Program-made: the position numbers and the translations under genes
Shown here: one piece after another, positions 23,978-31,414 of the stretch
How the letters are laid out: every line of letters begins with the position of its first letter
How positions within the stretch are numbered: the first letter of the stretch is position 1
NCBI GenBank assembly: GCA_017441295.1
Contig: JAFRYA010000029.1
Coordinates: 1 to 56,698 of the forward strand
Length of the DNA: 56,698 bases
Source of the DNA: Lachnospiraceae bacterium
GTDB lineage: Bacteria > Bacillota > Clostridia > Lachnospirales > Lachnospiraceae
Direction: 5' to 3'
The notes under the pieces: generated by a model
The model's input: the letters and a program-made list of their open reading frames with translations, nothing else
Databases searched by the model: none
Told to the model about the DNA's origin: nothing

Positions 23978-24708
23978 TCAAAAAGATACTTAAAGCAGTA
24001 ATAATAACAGTCATATGGCTGGCAATATGGGAAATCATTCATCTGATAGTGGGGAAGGATATACTGATACCTTCCCCTATCAGTGTTTTTATGAAGATAA
24101 TCGAGCTGGCCGGAGCAGGTAAGTTCTGGGCCGGTATCGGCGCGTCCATGCTCAGGATCCTGATCGGATATTTCGCGGGCCTTTTGGCAGGCCTTTTACT
24201 GGGCATCGTGACAGCCATTTCTAAAGTGCTGGACGCTTTCTTCAGTCCGATTGCCAAGATCATCAGGGCCACCCCTGTTGCATCATTCATCATTCTGCTT
24301 TTTGTATTTATAGTTAATAATCACATTCCGGCAGTGACCGCATTCCTTATGGTGCTGCCGGTTACATGGGCTAATGTCTACGAGGGAATCAAGTCGACGG
24401 ACAGGAAGCTCCTGGACATGGCTAAGGTCTTCGAAGTGCCCCGAGGCAGGATAATCAAAGGTATTTATGTGCCAACAATCATGCCGTTCTTTATGTCATC
24501 AGCTAAGATGGGGATGGGACTGGCATGGAAGGCGGGCATTGCTGCCGAAGTACTGACCAATCCTAAATTCGGCATAGGCTCGAGCCTGTATAATGCCAAG
24601 ATTTACCTGGAAACAACAGACCTGTTCGCATGGACAGCTGTAATAATCATTATCAGCGTCATCCTGGAGAAAATCCTGGTCAGGCTGATAGGAAAGATTT
24701 ATAACTGA
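23974..24708 (+). CDS. ABC transporter permease, SsuC/TauC type
   Basis: 244 residues with six hydrophobic helices. The EAA-type coupling loop is visible as KLLDMAKVFEVPRGRIIKGIYVPTI (shown in part: residues about 143-168), which docks onto the ATPase. The N-terminal segment IKKILKAVIITVIWLAIWEI and the PLxP-like IPSPISVF loop are typical of the COG0600 permeases. It overlaps both neighbours by four and one bases, so the three transporter genes are translationally coupled. Confidence 0.9.
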   Translation: MIKKILKAVIITVIWLAIWEIIHLIVGKDILIPSPISVFMKIIELAGAGKFWAGIGASMLRILIGYFAGLLAGLLLGIVTAISKVLDAFFSPIAKIIRATPVASFIILLFVFIVNNHIPAVTAFLMVLPVTWANVYEGIKSTDRKLLDMAKVFEVPRGRIIKGIYVPTIMPFFMSSAKMGMGLAWKAGIAAEVLTNPKFGIGSSLYNAKIYLETTDLFAWTAVIIIISVILEKILVRLIGKIYN

Positions 24709-25286
24709 TGTTTGCTCTTGAAAACGTTACAAAAAAATACGGGGACAAGCTGGTCCTGGATAGTATGAGCTTTGAGTTTCCTGACAGCGGATTTGTGGCC
24801 ATTTCGGGCCGATCCGGAATAGGTAAGACAACAATGCTTAATATTATTATGGGCTTGGAAAAGGCCGATTCCGGCCGTGTAAAGTGGCAGGGAGATGCCA
24901 GGCCTGCCATCAGCTGCGTTTTTCAGGAAGACAGGCTGCTGGAAAGGGAGAGCGCATTAGAAAACGTGCTTTATGTCCTGAGGGACAGAGGTGAAGCTGA
25001 CGCTGCACGTGCCAGAGAAATATTGACTGAATTGGGTCTTGGAGGTGAGCTGGATACCAGGGCACGCGACCTCTCAGGCGGCATGGCCAGAAGAGTAGCC
25101 ATAGCTAGGGCATTGGCTTATCAGGCGGATGTCTATATCATGGATGAGCCTATCAAAGGACTGGACGCAGAGACCAGGCAGCAGACGCTCGATACCATCA
25201 AAAAGTGGACCGCAGGCAGACTCCTGATCATGGTCAGCCATAATCCGGAAGACGCTGCAGGCGCGGATGTATTATTGGAGATGTGA
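24708..25286 (+). CDS. ABC transporter ATP-binding protein, SsuB/TauB type (short form)
   Basis: 192 residues, shorter than the usual 240-260 for this class; the C-terminal regulatory extension is missing and the protein ends just after the H-loop region (VSHNPEDAAGADVLLEM). All core motifs are intact: Walker A GRSGIGKTT, Q-loop CVFQEDRLL, signature LSGGMARRVAIARAL, Walker B VYIMDEP, D-loop GLDA and H-loop VSH. It energises the permease at 23974. The last gene of the operon; no terminator hairpin is apparent before the GNAT remnant. Confidence 0.9.
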   Translation: MFALENVTKKYGDKLVLDSMSFEFPDSGFVAISGRSGIGKTTMLNIIMGLEKADSGRVKWQGDARPAISCVFQEDRLLERESALENVLYVLRDRGEADAARAREILTELGLGGELDTRARDLSGGMARRVAIARALAYQADVYIMDEPIKGLDAETRQQTLDTIKKWTAGRLLIMVSHNPEDAAGADVLLEM

Positions 25287-25305
25287 CTTTATCTAAGGAG
25301 AACTT

Positions 25306-25452
25306 TTGACATGGCAGGAAGTGGAACGTTTGTATCCGGATACCGTTGTCTGGGAAACCTGTACTCCGTATTTTGAGACAAGGAACAACCATTTCTACGT
25401 CGATGGTGAAGATTTCGGCGGGATGTTCCGTTTCGAGAAACAAATGAAATAA
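25306..25452 (+). pseudogene. Remnant of a GNAT acetyltransferase C-terminus
   Basis: Starting from a TTG at 25306 a 48-codon frame reads [20 protein letters not shown], then [20 protein letters not shown] and FRFEKQMK. The [21 protein letters not shown] and MFRFEKQMK words are those I recall from the C-terminal part of a GNAT N-acetyltransferase subgroup, where the first two blocks and the last are separated by a longer beta-strand region. So the N-terminal two thirds are gone and an internal piece seems deleted. AAGGAG lies 7 bp before the TTG, so expression of a small peptide cannot be excluded. Confidence 0.6.
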
Positions 25453-25487
25453 AAAACGCCTCTGAGCCGATGCGGTTCAGAGGCGTT
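25450..25487 (-). terminator. Rho-independent terminator
   Basis: AACGCCTCTGA (25455-25465) pairs with TCAGAGGCGTT (25477-25487), 11 bp; on the minus strand it is followed by TTTTTTATTT. It ends the minus-strand operon 25509-28741. Confidence 0.9.
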
Positions 25488-25508
25488 GATCTTATTCTGC
25501 AGCAATTA

Positions 25509-26465
25509 TTATTTGACTATTATATAGACTTCTTTCTCAGCTGTCAGTGGTCCGAGTGAAAGCTTAAGCTTCGTGACGTATGTGCCTTTCTGGCTGAGGT
25601 CGTATCCGCCGTTATCCATAGCGTATGAGGAAACGTCGTTTCCATAACTGTCAACCGCAGTCAGGTAATCCGGCCAGTAAATGCCCGGGTCATCAGACTT
25701 CTCAACAGTAATGGAATTGTCAATCTTAAAAGTAAATTCATATGTATGCCATGGATTCTCAGGCAAGGGATCGGTTGGATCCCAACCCTTAACCTGATCG
25801 ATGTCAGGGATGAACATGCTCTCAGGTTTGCCGAGAGGGCCCGGATTATCAGGGTCAGAATAGATGATTACCCTGGTGTATGTGTCATCGTCATAATCAT
25901 AAACGCCGATATTCTCGCACAGCCATCTGGCATCAGCCACGCAGACCCTCATGCAGCCCATGGATGCCACGCTGCCGAGTTTGTTATAGTCTTCCCACTC
26001 AAGTGAGCCCGGATCGTCATAATAATACGGAACAGAGTGGAACATTATGTCATTGTATACTCCGTCAATAAGGCGGAACGCATATTGTCCCCATGTGCCG
26101 TCGGCCATGTAGCACCATTCATACCATTCGCCCAGATAATACTCGCCCAGAGGAGTCTCATATCCTTCGCGCGCGGTGGAACAGCAGAATGCCCTGAGAG
26201 GTGTCTCATTGCCGTCTCCATCCAGTGTATAAACGGTTACACAGTTGCAGGCAACGTTGACCCTGATTATGAAATCATGGTGATAAACCGGGCTGGCCGG
26301 CTCATCAGTGATCTCAACCTGAGCGCGTGTAAATGTAGGTTCAACATATTCTTCCGGTATTTCGATGACCGGTTCGTCATTTTCTTTATCCTTGCCGCAT
26401 CCGCTCATTATAAAGCAAAGTGCCAGTATCAGAGCCGCGGCTATAAATATCAGTCTTTTTTTCAT
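25509..26465 (-). CDS. L,D-transpeptidase (YkuD) lipoprotein
   Basis: 318 residues. Lipobox MSGC (cysteine at about residue 23). The YkuD domain (about 65-215) has the catalytic HS...SMGCMR arrangement: MFHSVPYY, then KLGSVASMGCMRVCVADARWL, with the nucleophilic cysteine in MGCMR. A C-terminal beta-sandwich-like domain (about 235-318, Ig/cadherin-like SYGNDVSSYA and EKEVYIIVK) follows. Such enzymes form 3-3 cross-links or attach proteins to peptidoglycan outside the membrane. The gene follows its paralogue (26478) by 12 bp and is last in a four-gene operon. Confidence 0.88.
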   Translation of the reverse strand: MKKRLIFIAAALILALCFIMSGCGKDKENDEPVIEIPEEYVEPTFTRAQVEITDEPASPVYHHDFIIRVNVACNCVTVYTLDGDGNETPLRAFCCSTAREGYETPLGEYYLGEWYEWCYMADGTWGQYAFRLIDGVYNDIMFHSVPYYYDDPGSLEWEDYNKLGSVASMGCMRVCVADARWLCENIGVYDYDDDTYTRVIIYSDPDNPGPLGKPESMFIPDIDQVKGWDPTDPLPENPWHTYEFTFKIDNSITVEKSDDPGIYWPDYLTAVDSYGNDVSSYAMDNGGYDLSQKGTYVTKLKLSLGPLTAEKEVYIIVK

Positions 26466-26477
26466 TTATTCTCCGTT

Positions 26478-27569
26478 TCAGTTAACTACTACAGTAAATG
26501 TCTTCTCGTCATAGATCCAGTTAAGTGAAGCATCAACACTCACACTGTATTCGCCAGGGGTATTTACATCTACATCACCGTAACTTTCAGCGTAGTCTGA
26601 CATGTCGTTTCCGTAATTATCTTTGACGGAAACATAGTCCCAGATGCTGAATGATGAGCCTGCTTCGATGTTGATGGTATCTTCGCCGCTGACAGTGATA
26701 GCGTAGCTGTTCCATGGATTGCCGTCGTCAGGATCGGTCGGGTCCCAGCCCCTGATCTCTGCAACCTCAGGCGGGATGTAATAATGTCCCGGCTTGCCGA
26801 GAGGTCCCGGTGAAGAATCATCGTAGAAGATATCAACCTGGGCTCCGTAAGGCATCGCGTAGTACAGCCACTTGGCGTCTGCAACGCACAGACGGATGCA
26901 GCCAAGGGATGCAGGGCCGCCCAGCTTGTTGTATTCATTGTACTCGATATCGCTGATATCCTGTGAGTAATAGCAGACAGAGTGGAACATGTATCCGCCG
27001 TAGAAACCGATGGCGTAGCGTCCGTAGGAACCATCTTCCATATAGCACCACTCGTGGAATCTCTCCAGATAGAATGTGCCGGTAACGGTCTCTTCGCCTT
27101 CGCGGCCCTTTGAGCAGCACATAGCCCTGATAGGGGTCTTATCGCCGTTTTCATCCACTTCATAAACAGTTACGCAGCAGTATGACAGGTTAACTTCAAT
27201 CAGATATCCAGGTTCAGGCTTTGGATGGTCATCTTCGTTATTGCCGCCATTGTTATCTTCACCGCCGTTATTATCTTCATTGTTGTCATTATTGTCGTCA
27301 TCAGGAGGAGCAGCTTCTGTAGTAGTGGTTTCTTCAGTTGTGGTAGTCTCCTCTGTGGTCGTAGTCTGAGTGGTCGGTTTGGTAGTCGGCCTGGTCGTGG
27401 TGGAAATGCTCTCGGTAGTAGGAGTGGAGTCATCTGCGACCTTATGGCGGTTAGGATTGTTCAGAGCCAGAACACCAACAGCGATGAGCGCTGCCAGGAT
27501 AACAGCACCGGCTATAATGCCCGCAGTAATAATGATCTTTTCTTTCTTTGTTTTAGGTTGTTTGTTCAT
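26478..27569 (-). CDS. L,D-transpeptidase (YkuD), N-terminally membrane anchored paralogue
   Basis: 363 residues. N-terminal helix at about 12-36 without a lipobox, a long Thr-rich then Asn/Asp/Glu/Gly-rich linker (about 42-120) suited to spanning the wall, then a YkuD domain with MFHSVCYY and KLGGPASLGCIRLCVADAKWL, and the same C-terminal domain as the neighbour (NYGNDMSDYAESYG, EKTFTVVVN). Start at the ATG 27569 after AAGAGG; the GTG two codons upstream overlaps that ribosome site. The two paralogues share the order of domains but use different anchors, lipid versus helix. Confidence 0.87.
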   Translation of the reverse strand: MNKQPKTKKEKIIITAGIIAGAVILAALIAVGVLALNNPNRHKVADDSTPTTESISTTTRPTTKPTTQTTTTEETTTTEETTTTEAAPPDDDNNDNNEDNNGGEDNNGGNNEDDHPKPEPGYLIEVNLSYCCVTVYEVDENGDKTPIRAMCCSKGREGEETVTGTFYLERFHEWCYMEDGSYGRYAIGFYGGYMFHSVCYYSQDISDIEYNEYNKLGGPASLGCIRLCVADAKWLYYAMPYGAQVDIFYDDSSPGPLGKPGHYYIPPEVAEIRGWDPTDPDDGNPWNSYAITVSGEDTINIEAGSSFSIWDYVSVKDNYGNDMSDYAESYGDVDVNTPGEYSVSVDASLNWIYDEKTFTVVVN

Positions 27570-27578
27570 GTTCACCTC

Positions 27579-28025
27579 TTAAATAACGGACTGTTCGTCC
27601 AGAGCTTCTCTGGCGAGCTTATCCGCCATTTCATTGAATCTGTCACCTGAGTGACCTTTGACCTTTATAAATTCGACTTCGAGATCCTTGGAAATCTCAT
27701 CGTAAAATGCTTTGTATTTCTTGGTCCAGACTTTCTTGGTCTTCCATTCACCGGTGCACCATTTGGCGATGCCCTCATAGTCATGGTAAATGGTAATGGA
27801 CTTAATGCCTGCCTCTTTGGCGGTCTTCATAGCCTGGGCGGCACCCATGATCTCGCCTGCCACATTGCGCATCTCAGCCAGCTCCGGATTCGCAAAGGAT
27901 CTGCTGAAATGCAGCTCCTTAGGAGACTCTCCTTCAGTGCCTTCCGGGAAAAAGACTATCCCGTATGAAAACCTCTTGGTTTCTGTATTGTAACTTCCGT
28001 CGACGTATGCGATGGCTGTGGACAT
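27579..28025 (-). CDS. Ribonuclease HI family protein
   Basis: 148 residues, a bare RNase H fold. The DEDD set is visible: D9 in AYVDGS, E58 in NVAGEIMGA, D82 in YHDYEGI and the last Asp in HSGDRFNEMAD. It therefore should cleave RNA in RNA-DNA hybrids. No hybrid-binding domain is fused. Placed between the YhhN gene and the transpeptidases with gaps of about 9 bp on both sides, so co-transcribed with unrelated functions. AGGAGGTC precedes the start. Confidence 0.9.
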   Translation of the reverse strand: MSTAIAYVDGSYNTETKRFSYGIVFFPEGTEGESPKELHFSRSFANPELAEMRNVAGEIMGAAQAMKTAKEAGIKSITIYHDYEGIAKWCTGEWKTKKVWTKKYKAFYDEISKDLEVEFIKVKGHSGDRFNEMADKLAREALDEQSVI

Positions 28026-28033
28026 AAGACCTC

Positions 28034-28741
28034 CTAGACCAGGAAAAAGATGCTGAACGCGATCAGTATCTGGCCTGCGTAATAAAGCGCATGATTGATG
28101 CCTGCATTGAACTTGGTATTCTTATCCTTGCCGAAATAGATCTGTGACAGCACGAGGTCGGACAGCAGGAAGAGTACCAGGCCGATGCCCATGAGCCACT
28201 GGCTGGTCAGTCCAAAGCTGATAGCCATCAGTACGGAGTAGACCGTAATGAATACCAGGAATGCGGCATAGCATGATGAAATAACACGGAACCTGCCGTA
28301 ATCCAGCTTCATGAGCTTCGGTGTCAGATAGATCGCTGCGCCTGCGACAATGCCGACAATGATAGCAGTGATCAGGTGGGCTGTATGCGCAGGATATTTG
28401 AAAAACAGGAACAATGTATAAAATACATGTCCAATGATAAATGACGCAAATCCGGCGAAGGTATTGGCAATCTCATCCTTTGGATAAACATATTTCATAT
28501 CCAGAAAGGCATCTCCTGAAAGACCGAATACCAGACCGATGATTATAAGAAGGGCATGTTCAGGACGGTGGTTGGCATTGAATGCCGCGCAGCCTGTCAG
28601 TATGAACAGAAAGCTGGAGATCACTTTGAGAATGAGGTTCTTATAATTCGCGCCTGAAGCACGTTTCACGGTAAAAACAGCGCTGACCACAACCGCGGCC
28701 ACCAGAGCGATATAACACAGAATATTAGCAAGTGAAAACAT
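28034..28741 (-). CDS. YhhN/TMEM86 (lysoplasmalogenase-like) membrane protein
   Basis: 235 residues with about eight hydrophobic helices. Conserved polar positions of the YhhN family are present: GLSGDAFLD in helix 3, FLLSDLVLS near helix 7 and NHALYYAGQILIAFS in the last helix. Eukaryotic members hydrolyse lysoplasmalogens; bacterial roles are less certain but fit anaerobes, many of which make plasmalogens. AAAGGAGGG lies upstream, a strong ribosome site. First gene of the minus-strand operon 28741 to 25509. Confidence 0.8.
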   Translation of the reverse strand: MFSLANILCYIALVAAVVVSAVFTVKRASGANYKNLILKVISSFLFILTGCAAFNANHRPEHALLIIIGLVFGLSGDAFLDMKYVYPKDEIANTFAGFASFIIGHVFYTLFLFFKYPAHTAHLITAIIVGIVAGAAIYLTPKLMKLDYGRFRVISSCYAAFLVFITVYSVLMAISFGLTSQWLMGIGLVLFLLSDLVLSQIYFGKDKNTKFNAGINHALYYAGQILIAFSIFFLV

Positions 28742-28811
28742 AGCAGTCCCTCCTTTTAAATTTTAACTATTATAACACAAAAATATGTCAATAAAAAACA
28801 GTTTTATTTAA

Positions 28812-28873
28812 TTGACAAGTAACAACAAAAGTGAAATAATGCGCATATGAAAACGACATTTTGACAAAATGTC
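28812..28873 (+). promoter_or_regulatory. Promoter and operator of the PTS IIC-like/glnA operon
   Basis: TTGACA (28812-28817), exact 17-bp spacer, AATAAT (28835-28840). About 15 bp downstream is GACATTTTG-A-CAAAATGTC (28855-28873), a perfect 9+9 palindrome, well placed for a repressor. The leader from about +1 to the ATG is roughly 105 nt. Regulator unknown. Confidence 0.65.
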
Positions 28874-28952
28874 ATTCGAAAACAACAAGATTTCGTTATT
28901 TTTTTGACAAATCGGCATAGAAATTCTGCGAAAATGGCAGAAGGAGGTAAAA

Positions 28953-30035
28953 ATGGCAAAAGAAGGTACCAAAATGACTTTCTCACAGTTCCTTAAGAAA
29001 CAGGACATCGTTTTTTCACCCAAGAGATACTTCATTGACGCTCTCGGCGCGATGGCTCAGGGACTCTTCGCGTCCCTGCTGATAGGCACTATACTATCCA
29101 CCATAGGCACCCAGTGCGGTATTCCTATTCTGGTGACCATAGGCGGCTACGCATCAGCTGTTATGGGACCGGCCATGGCTGTGGCAATAGGCAGGGCGCT
29201 GAACGCTCCGCCGCTGGTTCTGTTCTCGCTGATCGCTGTAGGCTGGGCCGCTGCCACGTGCGGCGGGGCAGGAGGTCCGCTGGCGGTATTCTTCATTGCC
29301 ATTATCGCTGCTGAGTTTGGCAAGCTGGTGTCCAAGACCACGCCGGTTGACATCATTGTCACACCTATTGTGACGATACTGGTGGGCGGCCTGCTCAGCG
29401 TATTCGCGGCTCCGTATATCGGCATCGCCGCATCCTCAGTCGGAGCTGCTATCATGTGGGCAACCAACCTTCAGCCATTCCTTATGGGTATGCTGGTATC
29501 CGCAATGGTCGGCATCGCGCTGACACTGCCTATCTCCAGTGCTGCCATCTGTGCGGCTTTAGGCCTTACCGGACTGGCAGGCGGCGCTGCTCTGGCAGGC
29601 TGCTGCGCAAATATGGTCGGCTTCGCTATCATCAGCTTCAGGGAAAACCGCTGGGGCGGACTGCTGGCGCAGGGCATCGGCACATCCATGCTGCAGATGG
29701 GCAATATTGTTAAGAACCCGAGAATATGGATCCCGGCTATCGTTGCATCAATAGTTAATGGTCCGATCGCGACCTGCCTGTTCAGGCTCGAGATGAACGG
29801 CGCGGCTGTTTCATCAGGCATGGGTACCTGCGGTTTCGTAGGTCAGATCGGTGTATATACAGGATGGGTAAATGATGTGGCAGCAGGCACTAAAGCAGCT
29901 ATCACAGCAGTTGACTGGATCGGCCTGATCGTTGTCAGCTTCATTGTTCCTGCTATAGTTTCCTGGCTGGTCAGCCTGCTGCTCAGGAAGGTCGGCTGGA
30001 TCAAAGAGAACGATCTTAAACTGGAATTAAAGTAA
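28953..30035 (+). CDS. PTS EIIC_2-type membrane protein (orphan)
   Basis: 360 residues with about nine to ten hydrophobic helices and many Gly/Ala, matching the PTS_EIIC_2 family of putative sugar-specific IIC proteins (AAATCGGAGGPLAVF, LTLPISSAAICAALGLTGLAGGAALAGCCANMVGF in the core, partly quoted). No IIA, IIB or EI gene is adjacent, so transport by phosphotransfer is uncertain. GAAGGAGG fixes the start. It lies 12 bp upstream of glnA and shares its promoter, which suggests a link with nitrogen metabolism, though this is only positional. Confidence 0.75.
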   Translation: MAKEGTKMTFSQFLKKQDIVFSPKRYFIDALGAMAQGLFASLLIGTILSTIGTQCGIPILVTIGGYASAVMGPAMAVAIGRALNAPPLVLFSLIAVGWAAATCGGAGGPLAVFFIAIIAAEFGKLVSKTTPVDIIVTPIVTILVGGLLSVFAAPYIGIAASSVGAAIMWATNLQPFLMGMLVSAMVGIALTLPISSAAICAALGLTGLAGGAALAGCCANMVGFAIISFRENRWGGLLAQGIGTSMLQMGNIVKNPRIWIPAIVASIVNGPIATCLFRLEMNGAAVSSGMGTCGFVGQIGVYTGWVNDVAAGTKAAITAVDWIGLIVVSFIVPAIVSWLVSLLLRKVGWIKENDLKLELK

Positions 30036-30047
30036 AGGAAGACTGTC

Positions 30048-31370
30048 ATGACTAAGAAAGAGATTATCAAGATTGTAAATGAAGAAAATGTTAAGTTTAT
30101 CAGACTTCAGTTCACTGATATCTTCGGCGCAATGAAGAATGTCGCCATTACTCCGAGCCAGCTTGAGAAAGCGCTGGACAACAAGATCATGTTCGACGGT
30201 TCCTCCATTGACGGCTTTGTCAGAATAGAGGAGTCCGACATGAACCTGAGGCCTGACCTGGAATCATTTGCCATCCATCCTTGGGGACAGGATAAGGGCA
30301 AGGTCGCCAGACTTATCTGTGATGTATACAAGACAAACGACGAGCCTTTCGACGGTGATCCGAGATTCATTCTGAGAAGAGCCATCGCTCATGCGGCTAA
30401 GCTGGGCTATGAATTCAACGTTGGCCCTGAGTGCGAGTTCTTCCTCTTCAAGAACGACGAGAAGGGCAATCCGACATTAGAGAAATACGACCTCTGCGGA
30501 TACTTCGATCTGGGTCCTAACGACGTAGGCGAGGAAGCCAGGAAGGAAATCGTTCTGGCACTCGAAGGACTGGGCTTTGAGATAGAAGCATCACATCATG
30601 AGTGTGCTCCCGGCCAGCATGAGATAGATTTCAAATATTCAGAGGCGCTCAAGGCAGCTGATAATATCATGACGTTTAAGTACTGCGTCAAGACAATCGC
30701 CGAGAAGCATAACCTCTACGCTACATTCATGCCGAAACCATTATTCGGAGTGGCCGGCAACGGAATGCACCTTAATATGTCACTTTCCAAGAATGGCAAG
30801 AATGCCTTCGCGGATGACAAGGACAAGAACGGCCTGTCCAAGATTGCTTACAACTTTATGGCAGGCATAATGAAGCACATAGATTCAATGGCCATAGTGA
30901 CCAATCCGCTGATCAATTCATATAAGAGGCTCGTGCCTGATTTTGAGGCTCCTGTATATATCGCGTGGTCAGCCAAGAACCGTTCGCCGCTCATCAGAGT
31001 ACCTTCCGGCCGGGGCAATTCCTCACGTATCGAGCTCAGGAATCCTGACCCTTCAGCTAACCCTTATCTGGCGCTGGCACTCTGCCTGGAAGCAGGTCTG
31101 GACGGCATAGAGAACAAGCTCACACCGCCTGCATCAATTGACAAGAACATCTTCGAGATGAGCAAGAGAGAACTCACCAGGGCCGGCATCAAGAGCCTGC
31201 CTAACAATCTCTTCGAGGCTATCAATAAGGTGGAGAAGGACAAATTCGTTCAGGGCGTACTCGGCAGCCATCTGTATGACAGATATATCGCAGCCAAAAA
31301 GCACGAGTGGAGCGAATACAGTCACAGGGTTTCCAACTGGGAGATTGAGACATATTTGCATAAATATTGA
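30048..31370 (+). CDS. glnA: Glutamine synthetase, type I alpha
   Basis: 440 residues, the length of the GSI-alpha class. Catalytic signatures: [32 protein letters not shown] and [20 protein letters not shown] (quoted in part), covering the metal, glutamate and ATP sites. The adenylylation loop of GSI-beta enzymes is not seen, so control is expected by feedback inhibition and transcription. It condenses glutamate and ammonia with ATP. Unlike Bacillus, no glnR precedes it; the operon partner is a PTS IIC-like protein. Confidence 0.95.
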   Translation: MTKKEIIKIVNEENVKFIRLQFTDIFGAMKNVAITPSQLEKALDNKIMFDGSSIDGFVRIEESDMNLRPDLESFAIHPWGQDKGKVARLICDVYKTNDEPFDGDPRFILRRAIAHAAKLGYEFNVGPECEFFLFKNDEKGNPTLEKYDLCGYFDLGPNDVGEEARKEIVLALEGLGFEIEASHHECAPGQHEIDFKYSEALKAADNIMTFKYCVKTIAEKHNLYATFMPKPLFGVAGNGMHLNMSLSKNGKNAFADDKDKNGLSKIAYNFMAGIMKHIDSMAIVTNPLINSYKRLVPDFEAPVYIAWSAKNRSPLIRVPSGRGNSSRIELRNPDPSANPYLALALCLEAGLDGIENKLTPPASIDKNIFEMSKRELTRAGIKSLPNNLFEAINKVEKDKFVQGVLGSHLYDRYIAAKKHEWSEYSHRVSNWEIETYLHKY

Positions 31371-31401
31371 TATAGTCCGTTTTTTGACACAATGAATATG
31401 T

Positions 31402-31414
31402 TATAATCAGTTCA
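31402..31414 (+). promoter_or_regulatory. Extended -10 of addB, probably giving a leaderless mRNA
   Basis: TGT-TATAAT (31399-31407) with a consensus -10 at 31402-31407; the ATG begins 6 bp later at 31414, where transcription should start. No ribosome site precedes the ATG. A TTGACA at 31384-31389 is only 12 bp from the -10, too close to serve as its -35. Confidence 0.55.
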
